Assembly (NCBI GenBank): GCA_902580335.1 | Contig: CACHKE010000009.1 | Coordinates: 1-47,002, forward strand | Direction: 5' to 3' | DNA length: 47,002 nt | Source: an uncultured Pelagibacteraceae bacterium | Lineage (GTDB): Bacteria > Pseudomonadota > Alphaproteobacteria > Pelagibacterales > Pelagibacteraceae | In this document: in pieces, positions 24,333-33,113 of the stretch | Numbering within the stretch: the first letter of the stretch is position 1 | Layout: the number at the start of each line of letters is the position of its first letter | Notes under the pieces: generated by a model | Seen by the model: the letters and a program-made list of their open reading frames with translations, nothing else | Database searches by the model: none | Told to the model about the DNA's origin: nothing | Made by a program: the position numbers and the translations under genes

Positions 24333-24608
24333 ATGATACTCAAAGGAACTAAATTTCAATTAAAAGTTTGGAAATATCTAAGAACCATACCTAAAGGTAA
24401 GGTAAAAACCTACAAACAAGTAGCTATTAGCATAAAAAGCCCTAAATCAGCTCGAGCTGTCGCTAACGCTTGCGCTAAAAACCCATATGCCCCCAAAATA
24501 CCCTGTCATAGAGTGATTAGATCAGATGGAGCTCTTGGAGGATACTCTGGAAGAGGTGGAATAAAGCAAAAGCTTAAATTACTTAGAGCTGAAAAAGTTG
24601 CGATTTAG
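24333..24608 (+). CDS. O6-alkylguanine-DNA alkyltransferase domain protein (short form)
   Basis: 91 aa from ATG 24333 (MILKGTKFQLKVWKYL). It contains the complete DNA-binding and active-site domain of MGMT/Ogt: GKVKTYKQVA, the ANACAKNPYAPKIPCHRVIRSDG acceptor-Cys region (PCHRV) and GGYSGRGGIKQKL. The N-terminal domain of full-length MGMT (~160-180 aa) is missing, the size of alkyltransferase-like proteins, but the acceptor Cys is kept where those proteins have Trp. A longer frame from ATG 24252 would add 27 residues with codons (GCG, CGA, CGT) unlike the neighbours; that stretch is the RNA structure. Confidence 0.85.
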   Translation: MILKGTKFQLKVWKYLRTIPKGKVKTYKQVAISIKSPKSARAVANACAKNPYAPKIPCHRVIRSDGALGGYSGRGGIKQKLKLLRAEKVAI

Positions 24609-25069
24609 CCTTATTTTAGTTATTTTTTATGTTTAAAAACCCAATAAAATCAACATTTTTTGATCTTTTTTCTTGATTTTCTCTTAAATATCACAATTCA
24701 CCCTTTAGTTGTACCATGGATAAGCCTACGCTCAAAATAGACCCCTATTTGGCCGTTTAAATGCTATATTCAATTAGTGCATCGCTCTACTATCCAACTA
24801 TATCAACGCTTTTAGAACAACCCATTTTTTAAGATTTCCTTTTTTCTTATGTTCAAAAAGCCCCTATTTTTATGGATAATCTAATATTCTTAAGATTTAG
24901 CTGAAAATTTAAGTACTGAAATTGAAGTCAACCATGTTTTACATTTTTTAATATCTATTTATATCAAATTCTTATTAAATTTTAAATTTTAAAAAAATAT
25001 AATAATTACAATAGTTTACAATTTATAATTAATGTAATACTTTATATATTAGTAAATAAATAATACCTA
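24609..25069. other. 461-bp gene-free region
   Basis: I find no credible gene, RNA or strong hairpin here. The longest frames are about 20 codons. The sequence contains several pyrimidine-rich stretches and two similar CCCCTATTT-containing segments (near 24743 and 24867), then becomes almost pure A/T towards 25069. Such an empty gap is unusual for this compact window and could be decayed coding sequence. Confidence 0.4.
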
Positions 25070-25921
25070 TTATTTAATTTTTTTAACTATATTCTCTCTC
25101 CTAGAGATATAGATACCGCTTAATACAATAATAAATAATCCTAAAAAAGTCCAATTATCTGGGAAATCACTAAAGAAATAATAACCTATAATTATGTTAG
25201 TAATGATCTCAAAATAGCTAAATGGAGCTAATTTGGATGCATCAGCGTATTTAAGAGATAAAATTAAAAATAGATGTCCAATACATGCAAAAATCCCTAT
25301 GGCAGCCATCATACACCACTCATTTAAAGAAGGCGCAACCCATACAAATGGCATTGCTGTAGAAACTATTATGGCCCCTACTACACCAGTTAATAACAGA
25401 GTTAATAAAGGATTATCTGAAGTACTTAATTTACGAGTAATAATTAAATAAAATCCGTACATTATTCCAGTTCCAAGCGCTGCTACACTTGCTAAGTTTA
25501 TTTCTACAAACCCAGGTCTTATAACCACTAATGAACCTATAAATCCAATAATTACAGCAGACCATCTTCTAAAACCAACCTTTTCTCTTAAAAAAATTGG
25601 AGAAAAAGCTGTAACAATTAAAGGTGCAACAAAAGCTAAAGTTAATGCTTTTGCTAATGAAATTACTGAGATTGCATAAAAAAAACAGATATTAGCTGTT
25701 AAAAGAATTAGACCTCTAATAAATTGTAATTTTGGTTTATCTGTCCAAACAAGATTTTCTCTAAAAAAGAAAAACATAATTGGAAGAGTAAATGCAACTG
25801 TAAAAAAATACCTTGCCCATGTAATTTGTAAAACAGGAAGTTCCGCACTTAAATACTTAGCAAATCCGTCCATAATTGGAAGCATTACCCATGCTAAAAG
25901 ATTGAAAGTTATAGCCTTCAT
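25070..25921 (-). CDS. DMT (EamA) family transporter
   Basis: 283 aa with about ten hydrophobic spans in two EamA repeats; FYAISVISLAKALTLAFVAPLIVTAFSPIFLREKV ends the first repeat and LILSLKYADASKLAPFSYFEIITNIIIGY the second. An inner-membrane metabolite exporter or importer; the substrate is unknown. It is the last gene of the minus-strand run from rplM, 18 nt after the AEC transporter gene. Confidence 0.88.
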   Translation of the reverse strand: MKAITFNLLAWVMLPIMDGFAKYLSAELPVLQITWARYFFTVAFTLPIMFFFFRENLVWTDKPKLQFIRGLILLTANICFFYAISVISLAKALTLAFVAPLIVTAFSPIFLREKVGFRRWSAVIIGFIGSLVVIRPGFVEINLASVAALGTGIMYGFYLIITRKLSTSDNPLLTLLLTGVVGAIIVSTAMPFVWVAPSLNEWCMMAAIGIFACIGHLFLILSLKYADASKLAPFSYFEIITNIIIGYYFFSDFPDNWTFLGLFIIVLSGIYISRRENIVKKIK

Positions 25922-25939
25922 GAACTTAAAGGATATAGA

Positions 25940-26842
25940 TTAATTAAAGTATTTTAAAGCAAAGAATACAACAATTGGAATAGTTATAAAAGACATCAAA
26001 GTTGAAACAACTATTGTACTAGCAACGCTATCAACTATCTTTTTTGGTGAATATATTGATGCAACAAGATAATTAAGGACTGCGCTAGGCATTGAACATT
26101 GTATTAATAAAACTCCAGCAGCAAATCCTTCTAAATTAAAATATAGAATTAATAAATATCCAATAATAGGTCCCACAATTACGCGTCCTATCGAAGAAAA
26201 TATAGCTTTATTCAATGAAAATACCTTCAATCTTGTTAATGCAATTCCTAATGACATTAAGATCAAAAAAATCGTTGCATACATTAAAAGAAAGGTAGTA
26301 TTTTCAACAAAACCAGGAAGTTCTAAATCATAATAGAGTAAAAAAACAGCAACAATGATTGCATAAAATGGTGGGCTTTTAATTATAACTTGTAGACTAA
26401 ATTTTCTATCGGCCAAAAAAACACCTAGTGTAAAGTGACATAAAATTATTAATGCAGAAATTGCTGCAGACACTCCAAGTCCTTGTGAACCATAAGCAAA
26501 TAAACAAATCGGCAATCCCATATTACCAGTATTGGGCATTGTTAGTGGTGGAAGCTCTCTAATAATATCTTTAGTTTTTAAAAGATATAATATTATTGTT
26601 CCAACAATCATGAATCCTAAAATAGCTATTGCGTAATACCAAAAATAATTGATGAAAATATTAAATGAAATATTTACCGGGTTTAAAGCATAAATTATCA
26701 TTGCCGGGGTACCTACATTGGCTGCAAAATTTGTGATAAACGTAGTATCTATTTTAGGATTTTTTTTACCTAAATAATAACCGATCCCAACAACAAAAAA
26801 AACAGGAAACAAAACCTCAAAAAGTTTTATATAAATTTCCAT
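25940..26842 (-). CDS. AEC family transporter (auxin efflux carrier superfamily)
   Basis: 300 aa with ten predicted spans. Typical AEC elements are the N-terminal FFVVGIGYYLGKKN, NTGNMGLPICLFAYGSQGLG and a C-terminal segment LLIQCSMPSAVLNYLVASIY. Bacterial members export organic acids or amino acid derivatives. Its start codon overlaps the stop of hom by one base, which hints at export of a homoserine-pathway or related metabolite (inference). Confidence 0.9.
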   Translation of the reverse strand: MEIYIKLFEVLFPVFFVVGIGYYLGKKNPKIDTTFITNFAANVGTPAMIIYALNPVNISFNIFINYFWYYAIAILGFMIVGTIILYLLKTKDIIRELPPLTMPNTGNMGLPICLFAYGSQGLGVSAAISALIILCHFTLGVFLADRKFSLQVIIKSPPFYAIIVAVFLLYYDLELPGFVENTTFLLMYATIFLILMSLGIALTRLKVFSLNKAIFSSIGRVIVGPIIGYLLILYFNLEGFAAGVLLIQCSMPSAVLNYLVASIYSPKKIVDSVASTIVVSTLMSFITIPIVVFFALKYFN

Positions 26843-28134
26843 TAACTATACAGTCTGATTAATGTTGGAAATCTTAAAATATTTCTATTCTTTCTAAATA
26901 TCGATAAACAATTTCTTGCATTTTTTTCAGATGTTTTATGGGTAATTATGACAATAGTAGCTGAATTTCTTTTTTTATCAGGTGTTTGTATAATTCTTTT
27001 TACAGACATTTTATATTTAGCCAACCGGTTAGTTATAGAAGATAAAACACCTTGTTTATCTTTAACTTCAAATCTTAAATATAGAGAATTTGAGTAGTCA
27101 TCATTATTAAAAGCCTTTACAGCTTTTCTTTTGTTTGAGGAAATTCCAAAAGGATATTTTATATTTCCTCTAAGAATAGACAATAAATCAGATAATAAAG
27201 AGGATGAAGTAGGTCCTGGTCCTGCACCCTCCCCTTGAAGTATGCTCTCACCAACAGGCTTTCCCTCCGTAATAACAGCGTTCATAACACCATTTACATT
27301 ACCTATGTATGTGTCTTTACCAACTAAACACGGATGAACAGTTTCAAACAAACGATTATTTATCATTTCACAGATACCGAGTAACTTAATTCTAAGATTT
27401 AATTGATTTGCAATTTTGATGTCTTTTAAATCAATATTTTCTATACCTTCCATAATACATTTGTGATGAGAAATTTGATTATTGAATGCAAGAGCTGATA
27501 AAATCCTAACTTTTGCAAAAGCATCAAAACCATTCAAATCTAATTTAGGATTACCTGGTTCAGCATAACCAAGTTCTTGAGCTTTTTTTAAGACTTTATC
27601 AAAAGTCTCATTTGAATTTTCCATCTCTGTTAGAATATAATTAGTTGTCCCATTTAAAATTCCATAGACTTTCTTTATCTTATTTGTAGCTAAACCCTCT
27701 TTAATCGTTCTAAGTATTGGAATTCCTCCAGCAACAGAGGCTTCAAATTCTAAATTAACATTATTCTTCTCAGCTAATTTAGCTAATTCATTACCGTGTT
27801 TTGAAATTAAAGCTTTATTTGGTGTAATAACATTAATCTTATTTTTTAACGCCAACACAACAATTTTTTTTGAAATTCCATCAGATTGACCAATAGACTC
27901 AAATAAAATATCTATCTTTTTTTCTTTTAAAATTTTGAGAGGATTAGTATAGAAGATTTTCTTATTAATATTGTACTTTCTTTTTTTATTTTTATTTTTT
28001 GCAGAAATTGCAACGATATTTATCTTTTTTCCTGTTTTTATTTCTATTTCTTTTTTTTTTAACCTTAATTCGTTGTAAAGATAAATGCCTACTTGACCCA
28101 AACCAACAATTGCAATGTTAACTATTTTATTCAT
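26842..28134 (-). CDS. hom: Homoserine dehydrogenase
   Basis: 430 aa. NAD(P)-binding GLGQVG is at the N-terminus; catalytic-domain motifs include FEASVAGGIPILRTIKEGL, GILNGTTNYILTEM and GAGPGPTSSSLLSDLL. A C-terminal ACT domain (LYLRFEVKDKQGVLSSIT onward) is expected for threonine feedback control. It reduces aspartate semialdehyde to homoserine, which feeds threonine and, through metY, methionine. It overlaps the small lipoprotein gene by 8 nt. Confidence 0.97.
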   Translation of the reverse strand: MNKIVNIAIVGLGQVGIYLYNELRLKKKEIEIKTGKKINIVAISAKNKNKKRKYNINKKIFYTNPLKILKEKKIDILFESIGQSDGISKKIVVLALKNKINVITPNKALISKHGNELAKLAEKNNVNLEFEASVAGGIPILRTIKEGLATNKIKKVYGILNGTTNYILTEMENSNETFDKVLKKAQELGYAEPGNPKLDLNGFDAFAKVRILSALAFNNQISHHKCIMEGIENIDLKDIKIANQLNLRIKLLGICEMINNRLFETVHPCLVGKDTYIGNVNGVMNAVITEGKPVGESILQGEGAGPGPTSSSLLSDLLSILRGNIKYPFGISSNKRKAVKAFNNDDYSNSLYLRFEVKDKQGVLSSITNRLAKYKMSVKRIIQTPDKKRNSATIVIITHKTSEKNARNCLSIFRKNRNILRFPTLIRLYS

Positions 28135-28288
28135 CTATATTAGGATAATCACTGTTATCTACATAAACTTTTAGATTTGATTTAAATTCTTCAAAAGTTA
28201 AATCTTTTGAAAAGTTTATCTTTTTCTCTGTTTGAACAGGGGCACAAGAAATAACTATAAATAAAATCAATAATGGCAATTTTTTCAT
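28127..28288 (-). CDS. Small (53-aa) predicted lipoprotein between argC and hom
   Basis: ATG at 28288 (minus strand) encodes MKKLPLLILFIVISC, a compact signal peptide with a lipobox Cys at residue 15. About 38 polar residues follow (LTFEEFKSNLKVYVDNSDYP), ending at 28127. The start overlaps the argC stop by 4 nt (ATGA) and the stop overlaps the hom start by 8 nt. This arrangement and the clear lipoprotein signal make it a convincing gene despite its size. It may resemble the very small alphaproteobacterial lipoproteins seen in such operons. Function unknown. Confidence 0.75.
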   Translation of the reverse strand: MKKLPLLILFIVISCAPVQTEKKINFSKDLTFEEFKSNLKVYVDNSDYPNIDE

Positions 28289-29307
28289 AATAATCCCTCA
28301 CTGATTTTATAACCAAATTTCAAATTCATATTTTGAACTGCTTGACCTGCACCTCCCTTGATAAGATTGTCAATAACTGATAAAATTATTATCTTGTCTT
28401 TAAATTTAGTTTTGCAGACAGAAATAAAGCAATAATTAGTATTCATAACATCATTTGTGCTCAAAAAAGAGTTAACATTCTTTATCTTTACAAATTTATT
28501 CTTTTTATGAAATATTTTCAAAATATTTTGTACTTTATTTAAAGTAGTGCCCGGTTTTAAATCCAAATAGATTGTGCTTAATATACCTCTAAACATTGGA
28601 ATAATGTGGGGTGTAAAAGTAAAATTGATTTTTGAAGAAGTGTTATTTTTTAATTCTTGATCAATTTCCGAATTATGTCTATGAAAACCTACACCATATG
28701 CACTAAGAGATTCGTGTAAATTTGTGTTTTTAAATTTTTTATGTACCCCTCTACCCGCTCCAGAATATCCAGATTTTGAGTCTATAATAATATTCTTAAG
28801 GTTAATTGATTTTTTTTTAACTAATGGAATAAGTGGTAAAAGTATTGATGTCGGGTAACAACCTGGACACCCAATAATGCTAAATTTTTTAACTAATTTT
28901 CCTGTTATCTCAGGTAAAGCGTAAATGCTATTTTTAATATTACTTAACGCATTATGTTTTTGTTTATACCATTTTAGATAATCAGAGCCTTTTTTTAGTC
29001 TAAAATCTGCAGCTAAATCAATCAAAGTATTTTTTTTTAATAAATCTTTTGAAATTAATTGAGCTTCACCATTTGGCAGTGCGGTAAATACAATATCAAC
29101 ATTGTTTAAGTATTTTTTATTGTATTTTGTAATTTTTGGTAATTTTTTTGACTTTAAAGAAGTATCATAAAATGAGATTTTTTTCCCGACAGATGAATTA
29201 CCACATAGATATTTAATCTTAACATTCTTGTGTTTAATTAATAATTTAATTAATTGAACACCAATATATCCAGTTGATCCAGCAATTAGTACATTAAGCT
29301 TAGGCAT
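28285..29307 (-). CDS. argC: N-acetyl-gamma-glutamyl-phosphate reductase
   Basis: 340 aa, type 1 ArgC. GSTGYIGVQLIKLL is the NADP-binding loop, GCPGCYPTSILLPL holds the catalytic Cys, and SGYSGAGRGVHKKF and GVGFHRHNSEIDQEL carry active-site residues. It catalyses the third step of arginine biosynthesis. The rplM-rpsI-argC order is common in alphaproteobacteria; 33 nt separate it from rpsI. Confidence 0.96.
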   Translation of the reverse strand: MPKLNVLIAGSTGYIGVQLIKLLIKHKNVKIKYLCGNSSVGKKISFYDTSLKSKKLPKITKYNKKYLNNVDIVFTALPNGEAQLISKDLLKKNTLIDLAADFRLKKGSDYLKWYKQKHNALSNIKNSIYALPEITGKLVKKFSIIGCPGCYPTSILLPLIPLVKKKSINLKNIIIDSKSGYSGAGRGVHKKFKNTNLHESLSAYGVGFHRHNSEIDQELKNNTSSKINFTFTPHIIPMFRGILSTIYLDLKPGTTLNKVQNILKIFHKKNKFVKIKNVNSFLSTNDVMNTNYCFISVCKTKFKDKIIILSVIDNLIKGGAGQAVQNMNLKFGYKISEGLL

Positions 29308-29340
29308 TTTATATTATAACAGTTAAAAGTTAAAAAAGAA

Positions 29341-29778
29341 TTATCTTTTAGAAAATTGAAAGCTTCTTCTAGCTTTTTTACGTCCAGGTTTTTTTCTTTC
29401 AACTGATCTGGAGTCTCGAGTGGTCAATTTTTCTGTTTTAAGTGCAGATTTCAATTTTTCATCAAACATAACCAGAGCTTTAGAGATGCCGTGTACCATT
29501 GCTCCTGCTTGTCCTGTTGGACCTCCACCTTTTACACTGCATTTTACGTCATATTCTGTTGCTTGATTTATAATTTCAAAAGGTCTTACTATTTGCATTT
29601 TATGATTATCACTTGAAAAATAATCACTAAAAAGTTTACCATTTACATAAATTTTACCTGAACCCTTTTTTAACCAAACTTTAGCTATTGATGTTTTTCG
29701 TCTTCCAGTAGCATACTTACTGTCTTTAAAGTCAAGTTTCATCTTTGGGGCTTTAGCTGATGTTTGAGTATTTTCCAT
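29341..29778 (-). CDS. rpsI: 30S ribosomal protein S9
   Basis: 145 aa with YATGRRKTSIAKVWLKKGSG, GGGPTGQAGAMVHGISKAL and the invariant C-terminal KKARRSFQFSKR, whose tail contacts P-site tRNA. It starts one base after the rplM stop, the standard L13-S9 pair. Confidence 0.98.
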   Translation of the reverse strand: MENTQTSAKAPKMKLDFKDSKYATGRRKTSIAKVWLKKGSGKIYVNGKLFSDYFSSDNHKMQIVRPFEIINQATEYDVKCSVKGGGPTGQAGAMVHGISKALVMFDEKLKSALKTEKLTTRDSRSVERKKPGRKKARRSFQFSKR

Positions 29779-29779
29779 T

Positions 29780-30238
29780 TTAGTTTCTTGCTATATTTTT
29801 AGAATTTAATTTATCCAAATGTATAACTTGAGGATTTTGGGCTGAATGAGGATGGTCATTTCCGACATATATTTTCAATTTAGTAAGTTGTTTTTTACCC
29901 AACACTCCCCCTGGAAGCATTCTTTTAACTGCAAGTTTAAGAGCTTCACCTGGTTTTTTTTCAAATAGTTTCTCTGGAGTAGTTTCTTTAATTCCGCCAG
30001 GATGACCAGTGTGCCTGTAGTATTTTTTATTTTGAAATTTATTTCCGGTGAATTTGATTTGTTCGATATTTTTAACAACTACAAAATCTCCATCGTCCAT
30101 ATGTGGTGTGAAGGTTGTTTTGTTTTTACCTCTAATAATTTTTGATATAACAGTTGCTAGTCTGCCTACTACAGCATTTTTAGCATCTATTTCATACCAT
30201 TTAGACGATAATTGATCTTTTTTAAGGAATTTTGTCAT
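29780..30238 (-). CDS. rplM: 50S ribosomal protein L13
   Basis: 152 aa with WYEIDAKNAVVGRLATVIS, YYRHTGHPGGIKETTPEKL and AVKRMLPGGVLGKKQLTKLKIYVG, all canonical L13 segments. It is the first gene of the minus-strand rplM-rpsI-argC unit, with its promoter in the 30239-30311 region shared with divergent metY. Confidence 0.98.
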   Translation of the reverse strand: MTKFLKKDQLSSKWYEIDAKNAVVGRLATVISKIIRGKNKTTFTPHMDDGDFVVVKNIEQIKFTGNKFQNKKYYRHTGHPGGIKETTPEKLFEKKPGEALKLAVKRMLPGGVLGKKQLTKLKIYVGNDHPHSAQNPQVIHLDKLNSKNIARN

Positions 30239-30289
30239 TGTGCGAGGATTAATACTATTAATAAGATCAAAGTCAAATTGATATTTATA

Positions 30290-30317
30290 TTGTTTTAAGG
30301 GCTTTTTTTGTTATATT
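30290..30317 (+). promoter_or_regulatory. Predicted sigma-70-type promoter of the metY leader
   Basis: TTGTTT (30290-30295) and TATATT (30312-30317) are separated by 16 bp. The predicted transcription start, about 6-7 nt downstream, coincides with the first paired bases of the SAM-II element at ~30322-30324, which supports the assignment. Confidence 0.5.
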
Positions 30318-30321
30318 AATA

Positions 30322-30363
30322 CTGCCGATTTGTTCCTATTGCGGGCTAACAGCTAAAGAGGAA
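30322..30363 (+). promoter_or_regulatory. SAM-II riboswitch aptamer (first of a tandem pair)
   Basis: The order GATTT (30327-30331), TTCCT (30333-30337), ATTGC (30338-30342), GCTAAA (30352-30357) and AGGAA (30359-30363) follows the SAM-II pseudoknot pattern: TTCCT/AGGAA forms P2 around a GCC/GGC P1 (30324-30326 with 30344-30346). P1 is short, which lowers confidence. CTGCCGA (30322-30328) can also pair with TCGGTAG (30378-30384), which overlaps the SAM-V P1 strand. Confidence 0.65.
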
Positions 30364-30382
30364 ATTTTCATACAAACTCGGT

Positions 30383-30427
30383 AGGCATTTGAACTATATT
30401 GTGCGCCTTGCATAAAGCTAAAGCACT
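30383..30427 (+). promoter_or_regulatory. SAM-V riboswitch aptamer adjacent to the metY ribosome binding site
   Basis: AGGC (30383-30386) pairs with GCCT (30405-30408) as P1. GTGC (30401-30404) pairs with GCAC (30423-30426) as the pseudoknot P2, and ATAAAGCTAAA forms the conserved 3' loop. The AAAGGAG ribosome binding site (30431-30437) starts 5 nt after P2, so ligand-stabilised folding could block translation. SAM-V behind SAM-II in front of a methionine gene is an established arrangement in SAR11. Confidence 0.8.
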
Positions 30428-30441
30428 AAAAAAGGAGTAAA

Positions 30442-31770
30442 ATGAGTAAAAGAAGAAATAATCCTGAAACCATTGCCATACATGGTGGTGATTACAGAAG
30501 TGACCCAGCAACTAATGCTGTTGCTGTGCCAATATACAGAACAACATCTTATCAATTTCAAAGCACTGAGCATGCAGCAAATTTATTTGCATTAAAGGAG
30601 TTTGGAAATATCTACACTAGAATAATGAATCCTACGAATGATGTTTTAGAAAAAAGGATTGCTGCATTAGAAGGTGGATTATCTTGTGTAACAGTTTCAT
30701 CTGGACAAACAGCTTCAAGTTTTGCAGTTCTAAATGTTGCACAATCAGGTGATAATATTGTTAGTTCCACAGATCTTTACGGTGGTACAGTTTCATTATT
30801 TACACACACGTTGAGTAAGCTGGGAATAGAAATAAGATATGCCGATCCAAGTGATCCTAAAAACTTTGAAAAAGCAATAGATAATAAGACCAGAGCTTTT
30901 TATGGTGAAACATTACCAAATCCGTATTTAAGAGTGTTCCCTATCAAAGAAGTTTCAGATATTGGAAGAAAATATAATATTCCGCTAATAATGGATAATA
31001 CTGCTGCTCCAATAATATGTAAACCCATAGAACATGGTGCGGCTGTTGTTATACATTCATTAACAAAATATATTGGTGGACATGGAACCGCTGTCGCTGG
31101 AAGTATAGTTGATAGTGGTAATTTTGATTGGACGGCAGATCCTAAAAGACAACCTTTATTTAATGAACCTGATGCTAGTTATGGAGGTGTAGTTTGGGGA
31201 AAAGCTGTACCAGAATTAACAGGAGCAAACGTTCCTTTTGCAGTAAGAGCGAGAGTTTGTTTGCTTAGAGATTTAGGTTCTGCTTTAGCACCAGATAATG
31301 CTTTTGCAATAATTCAAGGTCTTGAAACAGTAGCTTTAAGAATGAAACAACATTGTGGAAATGCTGAAAAAGTAGTTAATTTCTTAAAAAAACATAAAGA
31401 AGTTACTAAAGTCATATATTCAACAGAACACGAAAAGAAAATTTCTGATAGAGCTAAACAATATTTAAAAGGTGGAAATGGACCAATGGTTGGTATTGAA
31501 CTTAAAGGTGGCATTGAAGCTGGTAAAAAATTTATTGAGTCTTTAAAAATGTTCTACCATGTAGCAAACATTGGTGATGCAAGAAGTTTAGCTATACACC
31601 CTGCTAGTACTACTCATAGTCAATTAAATGAAAAAGAGTTAGCAGCATCAGGTGTGACACAAAGTTATGTTAGACTTTGCATAGGTATTGAACACATTGA
31701 TGATATTATCGATGATTTGGATCAAGCTTTGAACAAATCATCGAAAGGAAGTCTGAAAGCAGTTAGTTAA
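30442..31770 (+). CDS. metY: O-acetylhomoserine sulfhydrylase (MetY-type)
   Basis: 442 aa Cys/Met-metabolism PLP enzyme. PETIAIHGGDYRSDPATNAVAVPIY at the start, ALEGGLSCVTVSSGQTA, and the PLP lysine Lys209 in HSLTKYIGGHGT place it in the MetY group, whose usual length it matches. It makes homocysteine from an acylhomoserine and sulfide, linking hom upstream in the pathway to methionine. The leader carries SAM riboswitches, so expression should fall when SAM is abundant. Its end overlaps convergent ctaA by 8 bp. Confidence 0.93.
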   Translation: MSKRRNNPETIAIHGGDYRSDPATNAVAVPIYRTTSYQFQSTEHAANLFALKEFGNIYTRIMNPTNDVLEKRIAALEGGLSCVTVSSGQTASSFAVLNVAQSGDNIVSSTDLYGGTVSLFTHTLSKLGIEIRYADPSDPKNFEKAIDNKTRAFYGETLPNPYLRVFPIKEVSDIGRKYNIPLIMDNTAAPIICKPIEHGAAVVIHSLTKYIGGHGTAVAGSIVDSGNFDWTADPKRQPLFNEPDASYGGVVWGKAVPELTGANVPFAVRARVCLLRDLGSALAPDNAFAIIQGLETVALRMKQHCGNAEKVVNFLKKHKEVTKVIYSTEHEKKISDRAKQYLKGGNGPMVGIELKGGIEAGKKFIESLKMFYHVANIGDARSLAIHPASTTHSQLNEKELAASGVTQSYVRLCIGIEHIDDIIDDLDQALNKSSKGSLKAVS

Positions 31771-32779
31771 ATTTTGTATTTAAATAAAAAAAATAGATAC
31801 TTGAGCTAACCAAAAAAATTGAACTTATTTGGTGCATAGATGCAATATAAATCTGTGCACCATATAATACTGTGAAAATACCTAATATAATTTGAAGAAT
31901 TATAAATATTCCTAAATAGTTAATAGATTTATATAAATCATACATCTTGTTTTTATAAATCTTGTAGAAAATTAAAATGTAAAAAATTCCTATTAAATAA
32001 GCTAAATTACGATGAATAAATTGCACTAAAGAAGGATCACTTAGAGCTGCAAATTCAAATAGGTTATTGATATTATTATCATTAGGAAAATAAGAATCAC
32101 CCATTAGTGGCCATGAATTATAGATTTTACCAGCATCCATACCAGAAACAAAAGCGCCAATCGAAATTTGTAAAAAAACTAAAATTAAAAAGAATAAAGG
32201 AATGAATACGTTTAGTTTGTTTGTTATTTTTCTTGATATTTTAATTTTTAAATAGCTCCAATAAATTAAAGATAAAATCAAAAAAGCCACAAATAAATGT
32301 AAGGATAATCTAAAGTGACTTACATCAACTCTATCAACTAATCCGCTGCTAACCATATACCAGCCGATGAAACCCTGAAAACATATGAGAAAAAAAATGA
32401 AATATAGATTAAATAATTTAGTGATTTTTATTTTAAAAGAAAAATAAATTAGTGGTATCAAATATCCAAGACCAATCAATCTTCCAAGAAATCTATGAGC
32501 CCATTCCCACCAAAAGATAACCTTAAATTCACTTAAAGTCATATTATAGTTTTGTAATTTAAATTCAGGAATTTGTTTATAAAGATTAAAATAAACAATC
32601 CAATCATTCTGGTTAAGAGGTGGAAAAAATCCAGAAAATAATTCCCACTCTGTTATTGAGAGACCTGAATCGGTAAGTCTTGTTAAGCCACCAACTATTA
32701 TCATAAAAGATATAATCCAAAACATAACAATTAACCAAATTGATAGCTGATTATTTATTTCTGTATTAGTTGTGTACAT
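31763..32779 (-). CDS. ctaA: Heme A synthase (COX15/CtaA)
   Basis: 338 aa with about eight membrane spans. Characteristic segments are IVGGLTRLTDSGLSITEWELFSG, WWEWAHRFLGRLIGLGYLIP, HFRLSLHLFVAF and QFIHRNLAYLIG, which supply the heme-ligating His residues. It oxidises heme O to heme A for cytochrome c oxidase in the inner membrane. It is transcribed away from the chorismate mutase gene across a 43-bp divergent gap. Confidence 0.95.
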   Translation of the reverse strand: MYTTNTEINNQLSIWLIVMFWIISFMIIVGGLTRLTDSGLSITEWELFSGFFPPLNQNDWIVYFNLYKQIPEFKLQNYNMTLSEFKVIFWWEWAHRFLGRLIGLGYLIPLIYFSFKIKITKLFNLYFIFFLICFQGFIGWYMVSSGLVDRVDVSHFRLSLHLFVAFLILSLIYWSYLKIKISRKITNKLNVFIPLFFLILVFLQISIGAFVSGMDAGKIYNSWPLMGDSYFPNDNNINNLFEFAALSDPSLVQFIHRNLAYLIGIFYILIFYKIYKNKMYDLYKSINYLGIFIILQIILGIFTVLYGAQIYIASMHQISSIFLVSSSIYFFYLNTKFN

Positions 32780-32822
32780 GTGGGGATAAATATAATAATT
32801 TTCCTATTATCCAAATATATAA

Positions 32823-33113
32823 ATGTCGCCTTTAAAAATAAAAAAACTTAATAAGATAAGATTAAAGCTAGATAAATTAGATAATTCATTAATTAAACTA
32901 ATAAAACAAAGAACTAATCTTGTAAATCAAGTTTTAAAACTTAAGGATAAAAAAAAAGAAATAGTTGACAATAAAAGAATTAAAATAATTTTGACAAATA
33001 TAAGAAAAAAATCTCTTAAAAATAAAATAGATCCTAAAATCACCAATCGTATCTGGAAAAATATGATTTGGTCATATATTGATTACGAAAAAAGAAATTT
33101 TAAAAAAAAATAA
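32823..33113 (+). CDS. Chorismate mutase (AroQ type)
   Basis: 96 aa all-helical protein. IRLKLDKLDNSLIKLIKQRTNLVNQVLKLK matches helix 1 of AroQ mutases (Arg, Asp, Leu-Leu-x-x-R). WKNMIWSYIDYEKR is the C-terminal helix. It is a monofunctional enzyme converting chorismate to prephenate for Phe/Tyr synthesis. The second catalytic Arg/Lys region (KRIKIILTNIRKKS) is less clear by eye. It converges on rpmG with zero spacing. Confidence 0.85.
   Translation: MSPLKIKKLNKIRLKLDKLDNSLIKLIKQRTNLVNQVLKLKDKKKEIVDNKRIKIILTNIRKKSLKNKIDPKITNRIWKNMIWSYIDYEKRNFKKK

Noticed and set aside
22841-25069. tRNA-Glu 3'-end duplication that would define an island with the integrase
   Set aside because: I looked for the tRNA-Glu T arm/acceptor sequence after the recombinase and found no copy.
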